A stretch of DNA of 64,000 nucleotides, taken from positions 248,001-312,000 of the forward strand of contig JAEWPS010000038.1 of assembly GCA_023460515.1 (NCBI GenBank). Direction: 5' to 3'. The notes under the pieces were generated by a model that saw nothing but the letters and a program-made list of their open reading frames with translations, did not search any database and had not been told where the DNA came from. This stretch comes from Bacillota bacterium. Lineage in GTDB: Bacteria > Bacillota > Clostridia > TANB77 > CAG-465. The translations under genes were made by a program, and so were the position numbers. Shown here piece by piece: positions 45,137-53,007 of the stretch. Position 1 is the first letter of the stretch. Every line of letters starts with the position of its first letter.

Positions 45137-46612
45137 TTACTGATCTATTTCTATATTCTTGTCTGGCATTTCTTTTGCTATTTGTTTTGCTACTTCTCTA
45201 TCATCAAAATGGATCTTTTTATTACCATTTTGTATTTGATATGTTTCATGTCCTTTACCAGCAATAAGTACTATATCGTTTTTCCAAGCTATCTTCATTG
45301 CAAATCTTATAGCTTCTTTTCTATCTTCTACAATTTTATATAATCCGTTTGTTTTCTTAATACCTTCTTCTATTTGTTTTATTATATCTGCAGGTTTTTC
45401 ATTTCTTGGATTATCCGTTGTTATAACAGTAAAGTTCGAATATCTACCAGATATTTCTCCCATTACACTTCTTTTTGTTTTATCTCTATTTCCACCACAA
45501 CCAAATACACAAATTATTCTACCCTTAGCATGTTTCTTTGTGCTTGACAATATAGCCTCTAGACTAGAAGGATTATGTGCATAATCAACTATAACTGTAA
45601 ATGTTTTTCCAACATCTACAACTTCACTTCTTCCAGGCACTTTAAGTAAAGCTAAAGCCGATAGTATTGAATCCATTTGGCACCCAAGCATACTACAAAC
45701 ACCTATTGCAGCTAATGCATTATATACTGTAAACCTTCCTGGTATGTTGACTCTTATTGTTTCAAGCATTTTATTTATATACATTTTAAATTCAGTATAC
45801 GAACTATTAACTCTTACATCTGCAGCAGTTAAATTAACTTCGTTATCTAATCCAAATTTAGCTGTTTTACAAGTTATCATTTTAAGTAAACTATTAGAAT
45901 ATATATCATCACCATTTATTAATGCAAAATCTGATATAGCAAATAGTTTTGCCTTAGCAGCAAGATAAGATTCCATATCATTATGGAAATCCAAATGTTC
46001 TTCAGATAAATTTGTAAATACGCTAATTATATATCTAAGACCATAAACTCTATTTAACTCTAACGCATGTGAACTTACTTCCATAACGACATATTCTATT
46101 TCTTTATCTACCATATCTCTAAATAATTTATGAAGTTCTAAAGATTCTGGTGATGTTCTTTCTGATTCAATAACCACATCTGAATACGTTGTACATATTG
46201 TACCTATCATTCCAACATTTTTACCTGAAGCAGTTAATATATCTCTTATCATATAAGCAGTTGTAGTTTTTCCTTTAGTTCCAGTTATACCTATCAATTT
46301 TAATTTTTTTGCAGGATTATCATAAAACTTACTTGATAATATACTAAGTGCAATTCTTATGTTTTCAACATATACCAAAGTTATATCCATGTTTTCCACT
46401 TTTTCGTCTTTTTCTAATATAATAGCAACTGCTCCATTTTTTATTGCTTCATCTATATAATTATTTCCATCATCTGAGTAACCTTTTATTGCAACAAATA
46501 TATCACCAGAAACTATTTTTTTAGAGTCATATTCTATCTTATTAATTTTTATATTCGTATTTCCTACTACTTTAATTAACGGCATTTCTTCTAATAAATA
46601 TTGTAAAATCAT
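45137..46612 (-). CDS. murE: MurE, UDP-MurNAc-tripeptide synthetase, 491 aa
   Basis: Adds the third amino acid (usually meso-diaminopimelate or lysine) to UDP-MurNAc-L-Ala-D-Glu. Visible are the VAIKGYSDDGNNYI N-domain, GITGTKGKTTTAYMI (ATP loop), TSPESLELH, MEVSSHALELNRV, NLSEEHLDFHNDM, DYAHNPSSLEAIL, GGNRDKTKR, and TTDNPRNEKP. The DNPR tetrapeptide is typical of diaminopimelate-adding enzymes (established for MurE). The ATG at 46612 has GGAGG 7 bp upstream and is preferred to an in-frame start eight codons earlier. Confidence 0.97.
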   Translation of the reverse strand: MILQYLLEEMPLIKVVGNTNIKINKIEYDSKKIVSGDIFVAIKGYSDDGNNYIDEAIKNGAVAIILEKDEKVENMDITLVYVENIRIALSILSSKFYDNPAKKLKLIGITGTKGKTTTAYMIRDILTASGKNVGMIGTICTTYSDVVIESERTSPESLELHKLFRDMVDKEIEYVVMEVSSHALELNRVYGLRYIISVFTNLSEEHLDFHNDMESYLAAKAKLFAISDFALINGDDIYSNSLLKMITCKTAKFGLDNEVNLTAADVRVNSSYTEFKMYINKMLETIRVNIPGRFTVYNALAAIGVCSMLGCQMDSILSALALLKVPGRSEVVDVGKTFTVIVDYAHNPSSLEAILSSTKKHAKGRIICVFGCGGNRDKTKRSVMGEISGRYSNFTVITTDNPRNEKPADIIKQIEEGIKKTNGLYKIVEDRKEAIRFAMKIAWKNDIVLIAGKGHETYQIQNGNKKIHFDDREVAKQIAKEMPDKNIEIDQ

Positions 46613-46777
46613 TTTTTGGCCTCCTATAATATACATATTTATGTTATATCTCTTATATTACATATTAATGTAATGATTATCCTATGTTTTTTTACTATAA
46701 CCTTTGAAATTAAGATCATATGATATTTTTTTATATTTTATCATATATAAATCTATTTTTCAAGTTTTTTTTGTATA

Positions 46778-48952
46778 TTAAGGAAGATCCATAGTATCAA
46801 CACACTTTATAGTTACTATTGATCCTTTTTCAATTACTGTTTCAGATGATGGTTCTTGCGTAAGAACGTATCCATTTCCAACTATCCTAATGTTAAGCCC
46901 CACATTTTGTAGTGCTTTTTTAGCTGTTTCAGTTGATTTATTTCTTAAATCTGGAACTGAAACAGTTTGTTTTGCTTCATTAGTTGTATATACACGTACT
47001 GTTGAACCTTCCATCAAACTTGCACCAATTTTTGGTATTTGATCTATAACAACATCTGTAGCATTTAATTTATTATCTGATGCTATTTTAAATCCATTTT
47101 CAGTTAAAATCTTTGATGCTTCTTCATATGTTTTATTTTTTAAATCTGGCACTACTTTCTCTTGTATATTATTATCTTCTATTGTATATTCAGGTTTAAC
47201 ATCTAAATATCTAAGCGATTCATCTAATATACTACCTACCACTGGAGCACATAGTGTACTACCTTGATGACCCAAAGGTCCTTTAGGATCCATTATATTA
47301 ACTACCACAACAAGTTCTGGATTATTTACTGGAGCGATACCTGCAAAACCAGCCATATATGTAGAATTAGCTCCTCTTCCTATTTCTGCAGTAGCTGTTT
47401 TACCAGCAACTCTATATCCTCTTATTTGTGCTGCTTTAGCAGTACCATACTTAACAGTATCTTCTAGTGCACTAAGTGTTATATCAGCAGTAGCTTTAGA
47501 TACTATTTGTTTTATTTTTTGTGATTCAGTCTTTTTTATAAAATCCCCATCTTTAGAACGTACTTCTTTTACAACAAATGGTTTTATTAAATATCCACCA
47601 TTTGCTATTGCAGAATAATTAACTGCTGTTTGAAGTGTAGTTATTTGTATTGTTTGACCAAATGAAGTTGTAGCTAAGTCTACCGTTGTCATTTTATCCT
47701 TATCGTGCATTATACCAGTTGCTTCACCAGGCAAATCTATTCCTGTTTTAGAATACAGATTAAATGCATCCAAATATTTCACATATGTATTTATTCCTAA
47801 TTTAGCACTAACTTGCATAAATACTGGATTACATGAATTCATTACACCCTGTCTTAATGATTCACTTCCATGAGATCTTGGATATCTCCAACATTTTATA
47901 GTCCATGAATCAACTTTCATACTACCATTACAAATGAAAGCTCCTGGCGTATCCATATCAGCCACGCCTTCTTCAATTGCTGCCGCTACTGTAACTACTT
48001 TAAAACTTGAACCAGGTTCTGCAGTGTCTGATATTACTTTATTTCTCCACATAGCATTAAGCTCATTGCTTTTTTCTTCTTTAGTTAAACTATCCCATTT
48101 TTGTTTTAGTTCATCAGTATTTGGCGAAAAAGGATCGTTCAAATCAAAAGTAGGAGCTGTCGCCATTGCAAGTACTTCTCCAGTAGATGGTCTAATTACT
48201 ACGGCTGTAGCATACGCGCCTATATTTTCTTTTAATGCCTTTTTTAAATGTTTTTCTGTTATACTTTGTATTGTTGCATCTATTGTAAGAATTAAATCTT
48301 TTCCATCGATAGGATCTACATATTGCTCATTTGTAAACGGTGTTTCATTTCCTTTACCATCTGTACTACCTACTATTTTACCAGAAATCCCTTTTAATTC
48401 TTCTTCATAAGTTGCCTCTATTCCAGCTAATCCTTGGTTATCTGTACCAACAAACCCTAACGTATGTGCTAATAATTCTGAATATGGATAAACTCTTTTT
48501 GTATCTTCATCTATCTTAATTCCATCAATATCATTATCACTTATGTATTTTAAAATTTTCGCTGATTTTTCATTATCTAATTTTGAATAAATAGTTTCTT
48601 GTGATGAATTTTTATTAAGCTTAGCCATAACATCATCTACGCTTATTTCTAATATTTCAGCAAGTTTACTACCTACTTCTTCTTTTTTATTTACACTATT
48701 AGGAATAATTGTTATTTTACTTGTTGAAATACTCTGGGCAAATATTTTCTGACCAGTTGCATCATATATAGTACCACGTTTGGCAGCTACTACTCTTTCT
48801 CTTGTTTGCTGCTCATATGCTTTTTCCTGATAATGCTTAGATTTTATAACTTGAATATATACTAATTTTGCAAAAAGTAATACTGTTATAACTAAACATA
48901 CTATCAAAATTATTACTATTCTTTTCTTATTTTTTACCGCAACATACGCCAA
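46778..48952 (-). CDS. class B penicillin-binding protein, SpoVD/FtsI type, with two PASTA domains, 724 aa
   Basis: A transpeptidase paired with FtsW. An N-terminal membrane helix (VIILIVCLVITVLLFAKL-type) is followed by the PBP dimerisation domain (AKRGTIYDATGQ) and the transpeptidase domain with SSFK (active-site Ser, AEPGSSFKVV), SCN (GVMNSCNPVF) and KTATAE in place of K-T/S-G. Two PASTA domains (VPDLKNKTYEEA and VPDLRNKSTETA) end the protein. The start is probably TTG at 48952, 6 bp after GAGGTG; a GTG three codons earlier overlaps the ribosome-binding site. Two PASTA repeats and position after ftsL suit either division or sporulation use. Confidence 0.93.
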   Translation of the reverse strand: MAYVAVKNKKRIVIILIVCLVITVLLFAKLVYIQVIKSKHYQEKAYEQQTRERVVAAKRGTIYDATGQKIFAQSISTSKITIIPNSVNKKEEVGSKLAEILEISVDDVMAKLNKNSSQETIYSKLDNEKSAKILKYISDNDIDGIKIDEDTKRVYPYSELLAHTLGFVGTDNQGLAGIEATYEEELKGISGKIVGSTDGKGNETPFTNEQYVDPIDGKDLILTIDATIQSITEKHLKKALKENIGAYATAVVIRPSTGEVLAMATAPTFDLNDPFSPNTDELKQKWDSLTKEEKSNELNAMWRNKVISDTAEPGSSFKVVTVAAAIEEGVADMDTPGAFICNGSMKVDSWTIKCWRYPRSHGSESLRQGVMNSCNPVFMQVSAKLGINTYVKYLDAFNLYSKTGIDLPGEATGIMHDKDKMTTVDLATTSFGQTIQITTLQTAVNYSAIANGGYLIKPFVVKEVRSKDGDFIKKTESQKIKQIVSKATADITLSALEDTVKYGTAKAAQIRGYRVAGKTATAEIGRGANSTYMAGFAGIAPVNNPELVVVVNIMDPKGPLGHQGSTLCAPVVGSILDESLRYLDVKPEYTIEDNNIQEKVVPDLKNKTYEEASKILTENGFKIASDNKLNATDVVIDQIPKIGASLMEGSTVRVYTTNEAKQTVSVPDLRNKSTETAKKALQNVGLNIRIVGNGYVLTQEPSSETVIEKGSIVTIKCVDTMDLP

Positions 48953-48975
48953 ATTTTTCACCTCTACTTAATAAA

Positions 48976-49031
48976 AATAACTAAGACATTAAAAGTATAT
49001 TACATATTACTCGCGTTTTGTCTTAGTTATT
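48976..49031 (-). promoter_or_regulatory. long hairpin between ftsL and the PBP gene (possible attenuator)
   Basis: A perfect 13-bp inverted repeat AATAACTAAGACA / TGTCTTAGTTATT (48976-48988 / 49019-49031) with a 30-nt loop. On the minus strand it is followed by TTTATT. It lies 2 bp after the ftsL stop and 25 bp before the PBP gene. Confidence 0.55.
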
Positions 49032-49032
49032 A

Positions 49033-49515
49033 CTATTTTATATTATTTATATAACCTTTTATATTTTCAATAATCTCATCTACAAAACTTACATTATCTT
49101 CTTTTACAACATTTGTATCTTTAGATGTATCTATGTATACCACCTGATTTTTATCTGGTTTTTGCATACCAAGCTTTTGCTTTGCGTATGCTTCTATTTT
49201 TGCTAAATCCGTACTTTGTTCAACATTCATTTCAGTGGCTGCTAAGTTTGATTGTACCCTTTCTAATTCGATTTTTAAATTTTGAAGTGCTAAATTACTT
49301 TCACTAATAACATTAAATCTATATGTAATTATCATAAGCATAACAAATAAACAAGAGATAAAAAAAACTGTTTTAACTTTAACTTTTTCATTCACAACCG
49401 TTTTTTTCGATGCTCTTCTTATATTTTTTTTCTCTTCTTTTGGATAATCATCTAAATATTCGTATTTTCTAGCTGAAGATCCCGTTACATAATTAAACTT
49501 TGTATTAGAGGGCAT
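49033..49515 (-). CDS. ftsL: FtsL-like septum formation protein, 160 aa
   Basis: A basic N-terminal cytoplasmic segment of about 50 residues (KKNIRRASKKTV) precedes one membrane helix (VFFISCLFVMLMIITYRF) and a coiled coil (ALQNLKIELERVQSNLAA). The segment DLAKIEAYAKQKLGMQKPDKNQVVYI is the FtsL/DivIC signature. The C-terminal extension is about 30 residues longer than usual. The ATG at 49515 (MPSNTKFN) lies 11 bp after AAAGGAG; the GTG four codons earlier sits inside that site. Its place between rsmH/DUF155 and the PBP gene supports ftsL. Confidence 0.88.
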   Translation of the reverse strand: MPSNTKFNYVTGSSARKYEYLDDYPKEEKKNIRRASKKTVVNEKVKVKTVFFISCLFVMLMIITYRFNVISESNLALQNLKIELERVQSNLAATEMNVEQSTDLAKIEAYAKQKLGMQKPDKNQVVYIDTSKDTNVVKEDNVSFVDEIIENIKGYINNIK

Positions 49516-49595
49516 TATTTCAAACACTCCTTTCCTTTAAAATCTATATAAAATCTAATTTAATAAATTCATATATTTTAACAAAATGTTAATTT

Positions 49596-50441
49596 TTAAA
49601 TTAGATTTGAGAATAACTGCATAATCTGAGGTTCAAATGCGTGTATTACCTCTACTAAAATTAGCACAATTACTATAATCTCAAGTATAGTTGCTTTTCT
49701 TGAATGACTTAAATCCGCAAATATTTCAGTTACCTCTAGTAGTGATTCTATTTTTGCATTTAGTATTTTATATCTATCATCAAGTTCAAAAAGATCCGCA
49801 AGATCATTAAAGAATATCTTAGCATCTTCATTTTCCCATGTAATATCAGGTTTATCTAGTAACATTATATATGATATAACTGTATGTTTAAATGATAAAA
49901 CACCGCCGATTATTGAAGCAGCCTTTTTTTCTGTCATATTTATTTTCCCAACTTTTAATGATGATATTATTTTTTCAACTTCATCAAAAACAATAGATAA
50001 CCTATTTTCTATTGTCTCTAAAGCAGCAGATTTTGCTATAACAAGAGCAGTCATATCTATATTATAATCTTCTATAGATTTAAGATTGCATATTTCAAAA
50101 CCTATTTCATTTTCAACTTTCTCATCACAAAGAATATCATACTCTTCAATGCAATTATACTTCATTTCCTTATTTATGCTTTTTATACTATTTGGTATAT
50201 TGTTTATTTCATTTATAAATTGTTCTCTTTCTTTTTCATTGAAATTAACAAATACAATAGAACCAAAATAATATATATATACCATTTTATTAGTTGCATC
50301 TTTAAATTGTGCTAAATGACTTCCTTTTAAAATTAAAGGCTCTTCCCATTTGATTTTTTTATTTATATTATAATATTTACATATATTTGATATATTAAAT
50401 TCACTACATATAGCTCTCGCTGCAAAATAAAATTTTGTCAT
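49596..50441 (-). CDS. RMD1/YagE family (DUF155) membrane-anchored protein, 281 aa
   Basis: The DUF155 pattern is seen: an N-terminal region with YIYYFGSIVFVNF and the central LVIAKSAALETIENRLSIVFDEVEKI, then LDKPDITWEN and LFELDDRYKILNAKIESLLEV. A C-terminal membrane helix (ILEIIVIVLILVEVIHAF) follows a conserved SHSRKAT. Eukaryotic RMD1/RMND1 relatives are linked to mitochondrial and meiotic functions; bacterial members are uncharacterised. Its position inside the division cluster, between rsmH and ftsL, is unusual. Start at 50441 (MTKFYFAAR), with AAGGGGTGG upstream. Confidence 0.85.
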   Translation of the reverse strand: MTKFYFAARAICSEFNISNICKYYNINKKIKWEEPLILKGSHLAQFKDATNKMVYIYYFGSIVFVNFNEKEREQFINEINNIPNSIKSINKEMKYNCIEEYDILCDEKVENEIGFEICNLKSIEDYNIDMTALVIAKSAALETIENRLSIVFDEVEKIISSLKVGKINMTEKKAASIIGGVLSFKHTVISYIMLLDKPDITWENEDAKIFFNDLADLFELDDRYKILNAKIESLLEVTEIFADLSHSRKATILEIIVIVLILVEVIHAFEPQIMQLFSNLI

Positions 50442-50478
50442 ACCTACCACCCCTTATATAAATTCTTAAAGCATAAAC

Positions 50479-51411
50479 TTAATTTTTTTCAAATATTCTA
50501 AGTTTTGCACTTCTTGCTCTTGGATTTTCATCAAGTTCAGATTCTTTTGAAATTATTGGTTTTCTAGTTACATTTTTTCCATATGATTTATATCCACATA
50601 CACATACTGGAAAACCACTTGGACAAGTACATCTACCTTCAAGTTCTTCAAAAGCATGTTTTACTATTCTATCTTCTAGAGAGTGAAATGTTATAATTAA
50701 AAGCCTACCTTTAGTATTTAAGCAATTTACACTATCTACAACTGCCTCTTTCAATTTATCTAACTCACTATTAACTTCTATTCTTATAGCTTGGAATACT
50801 CTTTTAGCTGGATGCTGTTTTTCAAGTGTTGCTTTAAATGGAATAGAAGATTTTATTATATTAACAAGTTCTAGTGTAGTTTCTATTGGTTTTACACTTC
50901 TTTGTTCACATATTTTTGCTGCTATTCTATTAGAATATCTTTCTTCACCATAGTCAAAAAAAATCTTACTAAGATTATCTTCACTATATTTATTTACTAC
51001 TTCATAAGCAGATAATTTATCTTCTCTATTCATTCTCATATCTAATTTACTGTCTTGCATATAACTGAAACCACGCTCAGCTTCATCTAATTGATATGAA
51101 GAAACTCCTAAATCAAGTAAAATACCATCAACTTTTTCTATTTTTAATTCCTCTAATATTTTCTTTATATCATCATGATTACCATGATATATTATTTTAT
51201 TATTAAAGTCTTTTAACTTAATTTCAGCTGCTTTTATCGCTTCTTTATCTCTGTCAATTCCTATTAGTAATCCATTTTTACTTAATTTTCCTATAATATG
51301 CAATGAATGACCTGCCCCACCTAAAGTACCATCAACATATATTCCATCTTTTTTTATATTAAGTCCTTCTATGCATTCGTCAAGTAAAACTGGCTTATGT
51401 TTAAATTCCAT
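50479..51411 (-). CDS. rsmH: RsmH (MraW), 16S rRNA C1402 N4-methyltransferase, 310 aa
   Basis: Methylates C1402 of 16S rRNA. Visible are KPVLLDECIEGL, YVDGTLGGAGHS (SAM-binding motif I), GIDRDKEAI, LLDLGVSSYQLDEAERGFSY, LDMRM, HPAKRVFQAIRIEVN and FHSLEDRIVKHAF. The C-terminal cysteine cluster C-x-C-x6-C-x-C is present. RBS GAGG. It lies second in the division cluster after mraZ, but separated from it by 185 bp carrying a repeat array. Confidence 0.98.
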   Translation of the reverse strand: MEFKHKPVLLDECIEGLNIKKDGIYVDGTLGGAGHSLHIIGKLSKNGLLIGIDRDKEAIKAAEIKLKDFNNKIIYHGNHDDIKKILEELKIEKVDGILLDLGVSSYQLDEAERGFSYMQDSKLDMRMNREDKLSAYEVVNKYSEDNLSKIFFDYGEERYSNRIAAKICEQRSVKPIETTLELVNIIKSSIPFKATLEKQHPAKRVFQAIRIEVNSELDKLKEAVVDSVNCLNTKGRLLIITFHSLEDRIVKHAFEELEGRCTCPSGFPVCVCGYKSYGKNVTRKPIISKESELDENPRARSAKLRIFEKN

Positions 51412-51445
51412 ATATTTACCTCATTTAATATTTCATTATATATGT

Positions 51446-51589
51446 TATCTTTTGTACATTACATATTTAAAACATATCTTATCTTTTGTAATTTTAATTT
51501 TTATCTTTTGTATATTAATTATTTATCTTTTGTAAAGTTATCTTTTGTACATTATTTATTTATCTTTTGTATCTTATATATCTTTTGTA
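51446..51589 (-). repeat. seven copies of the 11-mer TACAAAAGATA between mraZ and rsmH
   Basis: The minus-strand 11-mer TACAAAAGATA (plus strand TATCTTTTGTA) starts at plus coordinates 51446, 51480, 51502, 51524, 51539, 51561 and 51579, with unit distances of 34, 22, 22, 15, 22 and 18 bp. All copies are exact and in the same orientation. The array fills the gap from 7 bp after the mraZ stop to 35 bp before the rsmH start and would be in the mRNA between the two genes. The spacing excludes a simple microsatellite, and the repeats are too short for CRISPR. Confidence 0.9.
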
Positions 51590-51596
51590 TGTATAT

Positions 51597-52028
51597 TTAA
51601 ATGCCTAAATTAGACATTTGAATAGCAATTTCATTCATATCCATATTATCTGAACTTGTGTAATTGTTCCATTTTTCTCTATCCCAAATTTCAACCCTAG
51701 TAGATACACCAATTATTGATAAATCTTTATTTAAACCAGCATATTCTCTTAAATTTTGTGGTATATTAATTCTACCTTGTTTATCTAGTTCACATTCAGT
51801 TGCACCAGAGAAAAAGAAACGTATAAAGTTACGAACATTAGGATTTGTTAGAGGCAAATCTTTAAGTTTAGTTTCAAATGTACTCCATTCATTTTTAGAA
51901 TAGATAAATAAGCAATTATCCAAACCTTTTGTAACTATAAATGAAGCACCTAAATCTTCTCTAAATTTAGCTGGTACACTTACTCTACCTTTTTCATCTA
52001 CATTATGGTTATATTCACCTAATAACAT
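51597..52028 (-). CDS. mraZ: MraZ, AbrB-fold transcriptional regulator of the division cluster, 143 aa
   Basis: Opens MLLGEYNHNVDEKGRVSVPAKF (in parts) and carries the second AbrB-like unit TECELDKQGRINIPQNLREYAG. The paired DEKGRV / DKQGRI motifs are diagnostic. MraZ forms rings and binds direct repeats upstream of its own gene, repressing the cluster (known in E. coli and Mycoplasma). The Shine-Dalgarno GGTGAG overlaps the third AAGTGG box upstream. Length is normal. Confidence 0.98.
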   Translation of the reverse strand: MLLGEYNHNVDEKGRVSVPAKFREDLGASFIVTKGLDNCLFIYSKNEWSTFETKLKDLPLTNPNVRNFIRFFFSGATECELDKQGRINIPQNLREYAGLNKDLSIIGVSTRVEIWDREKWNNYTSSDNMDMNEIAIQMSNLGI

Positions 52029-52038
52029 TTAAAACTCA

Positions 52039-52064
52039 CCACTTTTCTCCACTTCTTACCACTT
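52039..52064 (-). promoter_or_regulatory. mraZ: three MraZ-type operator boxes (AAGTGG) at exact 10-bp spacing
   Basis: AAGTGG on the minus strand at plus coordinates 52039-52044, 52049-52054 and 52059-52064, between the promoter -10 and the mraZ start. Known MraZ sites are short repeats (such as AAAGTG in Mycoplasma) one helical turn apart, so autoregulation is likely. The box nearest the gene overlaps the ribosome-binding site. Confidence 0.8.
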
Positions 52065-52070
52065 GATATA

Positions 52071-52099
52071 ATTTTAATACAAAAAAAATTAAAAATCAA
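52071..52099 (-). promoter_or_regulatory. mraZ: promoter of the mraZ division cluster
   Basis: TTGATT (52099-52094), a 17-bp spacer and TAAAAT (52076-52071). The start site would fall at about 52064, directly at the first MraZ box. Confidence 0.7.
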
Positions 52100-52201
52100 T
52101 ACTTTTACAAAAAAAAGTTAAAAAAAGTCAACTTTTTATGTAAAATTACATTTTAAATATATTTTCTAGTAATAAACACGACATAAAACAAAGTTTTCAA
52201 T

Positions 52202-52230
52202 TTGACAATTGCTTAATAATAGTGTATAAT
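52202..52230 (+). promoter_or_regulatory. perfect consensus sigma-A promoter of the DUF212 gene
   Basis: TTGACA (52202-52207), a 17-bp spacer and TATAAT (52225-52230), 47 bp before the start codon. Confidence 0.88.
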
Positions 52231-52277
52231 ATATTGACAAAAAACGAAAAATAAACTAAAATTGGAGGTTTTAAATT

Positions 52278-52937
52278 ATGAATTTTACAATTGTGGATTC
52301 TGTGCTTCTCTTATCTATTTCTTCAATAACAACTGTGGTATTTGTTCAAATGTTTAAAACAATATTAAATAGTATACTAATTGGAAAATTCGATATTAAA
52401 ACTTTATTGTCTGATGGTGATTTTCCCTCTTCCCATACTGCGATACTTGTATCTTTCAACATTGTATTTTGGAATATGATATATTCTTATTCTATAAACA
52501 ATCCAAACACTGATATGTTTTCTTCTATACTAGTTGGATTAGTACTTGCTTTATGGTCATGTTACGAAATACGTGATGCTATGGGTGTAAGACTTAGAGT
52601 ACAAGAACATGCACACGCTATTAAGCAAATAGCTCTAACTTCGAAAGATATCTCAGATAGAATTGAAAAGTTAAAGCTAATTGAAAATGATACTAACTCA
52701 AGAGCACTTGAAGAGGAACTTGATGATATACTTAGTAACATCAAACTTAAAGCAGGGCATTTGCCTCATGAAGTATTAGGTGGAATAATAACTGGCGGTT
52801 TAATTGGATTATTATTTATATTTGGTGCAAACGCTAACTTAGAACTTCTTATATTAGTAGCATTAATTTTTGCCATATATGTAACACTTACTATACTAAT
52901 ATTCATTAGAAAACGGAAGAAAGATGAAAAAGAATAA
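52278..52937 (+). CDS. divergent PAP2/DUF212 (YuiD-like) membrane protein, 219 aa
   Basis: Related to acid phosphatase/vanadium haloperoxidase-type proteins. It keeps the signature SDGDFPSSHTAILVS and IRDAMGVRLRVQEHA, with a late GHLPHEVLGGIITGG (relatives have GHTPLEVLAG). Four membrane helices. A central helical insert (DISDRIEKLKLIENDTNS ... EELDDILSNIK) and a C-terminal helix plus basic tail make it longer than the roughly 150-residue relatives. A zero-frame CGG (52914-52916) lies five codons before the tail's end; the +1 frame would give a different basic tail ending at TGA, so the true C-terminus is uncertain. RBS TTGGAGG. Confidence 0.85.
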   Translation: MNFTIVDSVLLLSISSITTVVFVQMFKTILNSILIGKFDIKTLLSDGDFPSSHTAILVSFNIVFWNMIYSYSINNPNTDMFSSILVGLVLALWSCYEIRDAMGVRLRVQEHAHAIKQIALTSKDISDRIEKLKLIENDTNSRALEEELDDILSNIKLKAGHLPHEVLGGIITGGLIGLLFIFGANANLELLILVALIFAIYVTLTILIFIRKRKKDEKE

Positions 52938-52947
52938 ATCATGAAAT

Positions 52948-52989
52948 AAAAAAACTAAACGTAAATATTATTTACATTTAGTTTTTTTA
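52948..52989. terminator. bidirectional intrinsic terminator
   Basis: AAAAAACTAAA-x-GTAAAT / ATTTAC-x-TTTAGTTTTTT inverted repeat between convergent genes, with A/T runs on both sides. Confidence 0.85.
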
Positions 52990-53007
52990 TTTTATTTAAA
53001 TCTAAGA

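Noticed and set aside
45400..45450. tRNA T-loop-like GTTCGAAT motif
   Set aside because: It lies inside murE in frame and no cloverleaf can be drawn around it; no tRNA was found in the window.
51446..51589. CRISPR-like array
   Set aside because: Units are 11 bp with irregular 4-23 bp gaps that are not spacer-like, and there is no cas gene nearby.
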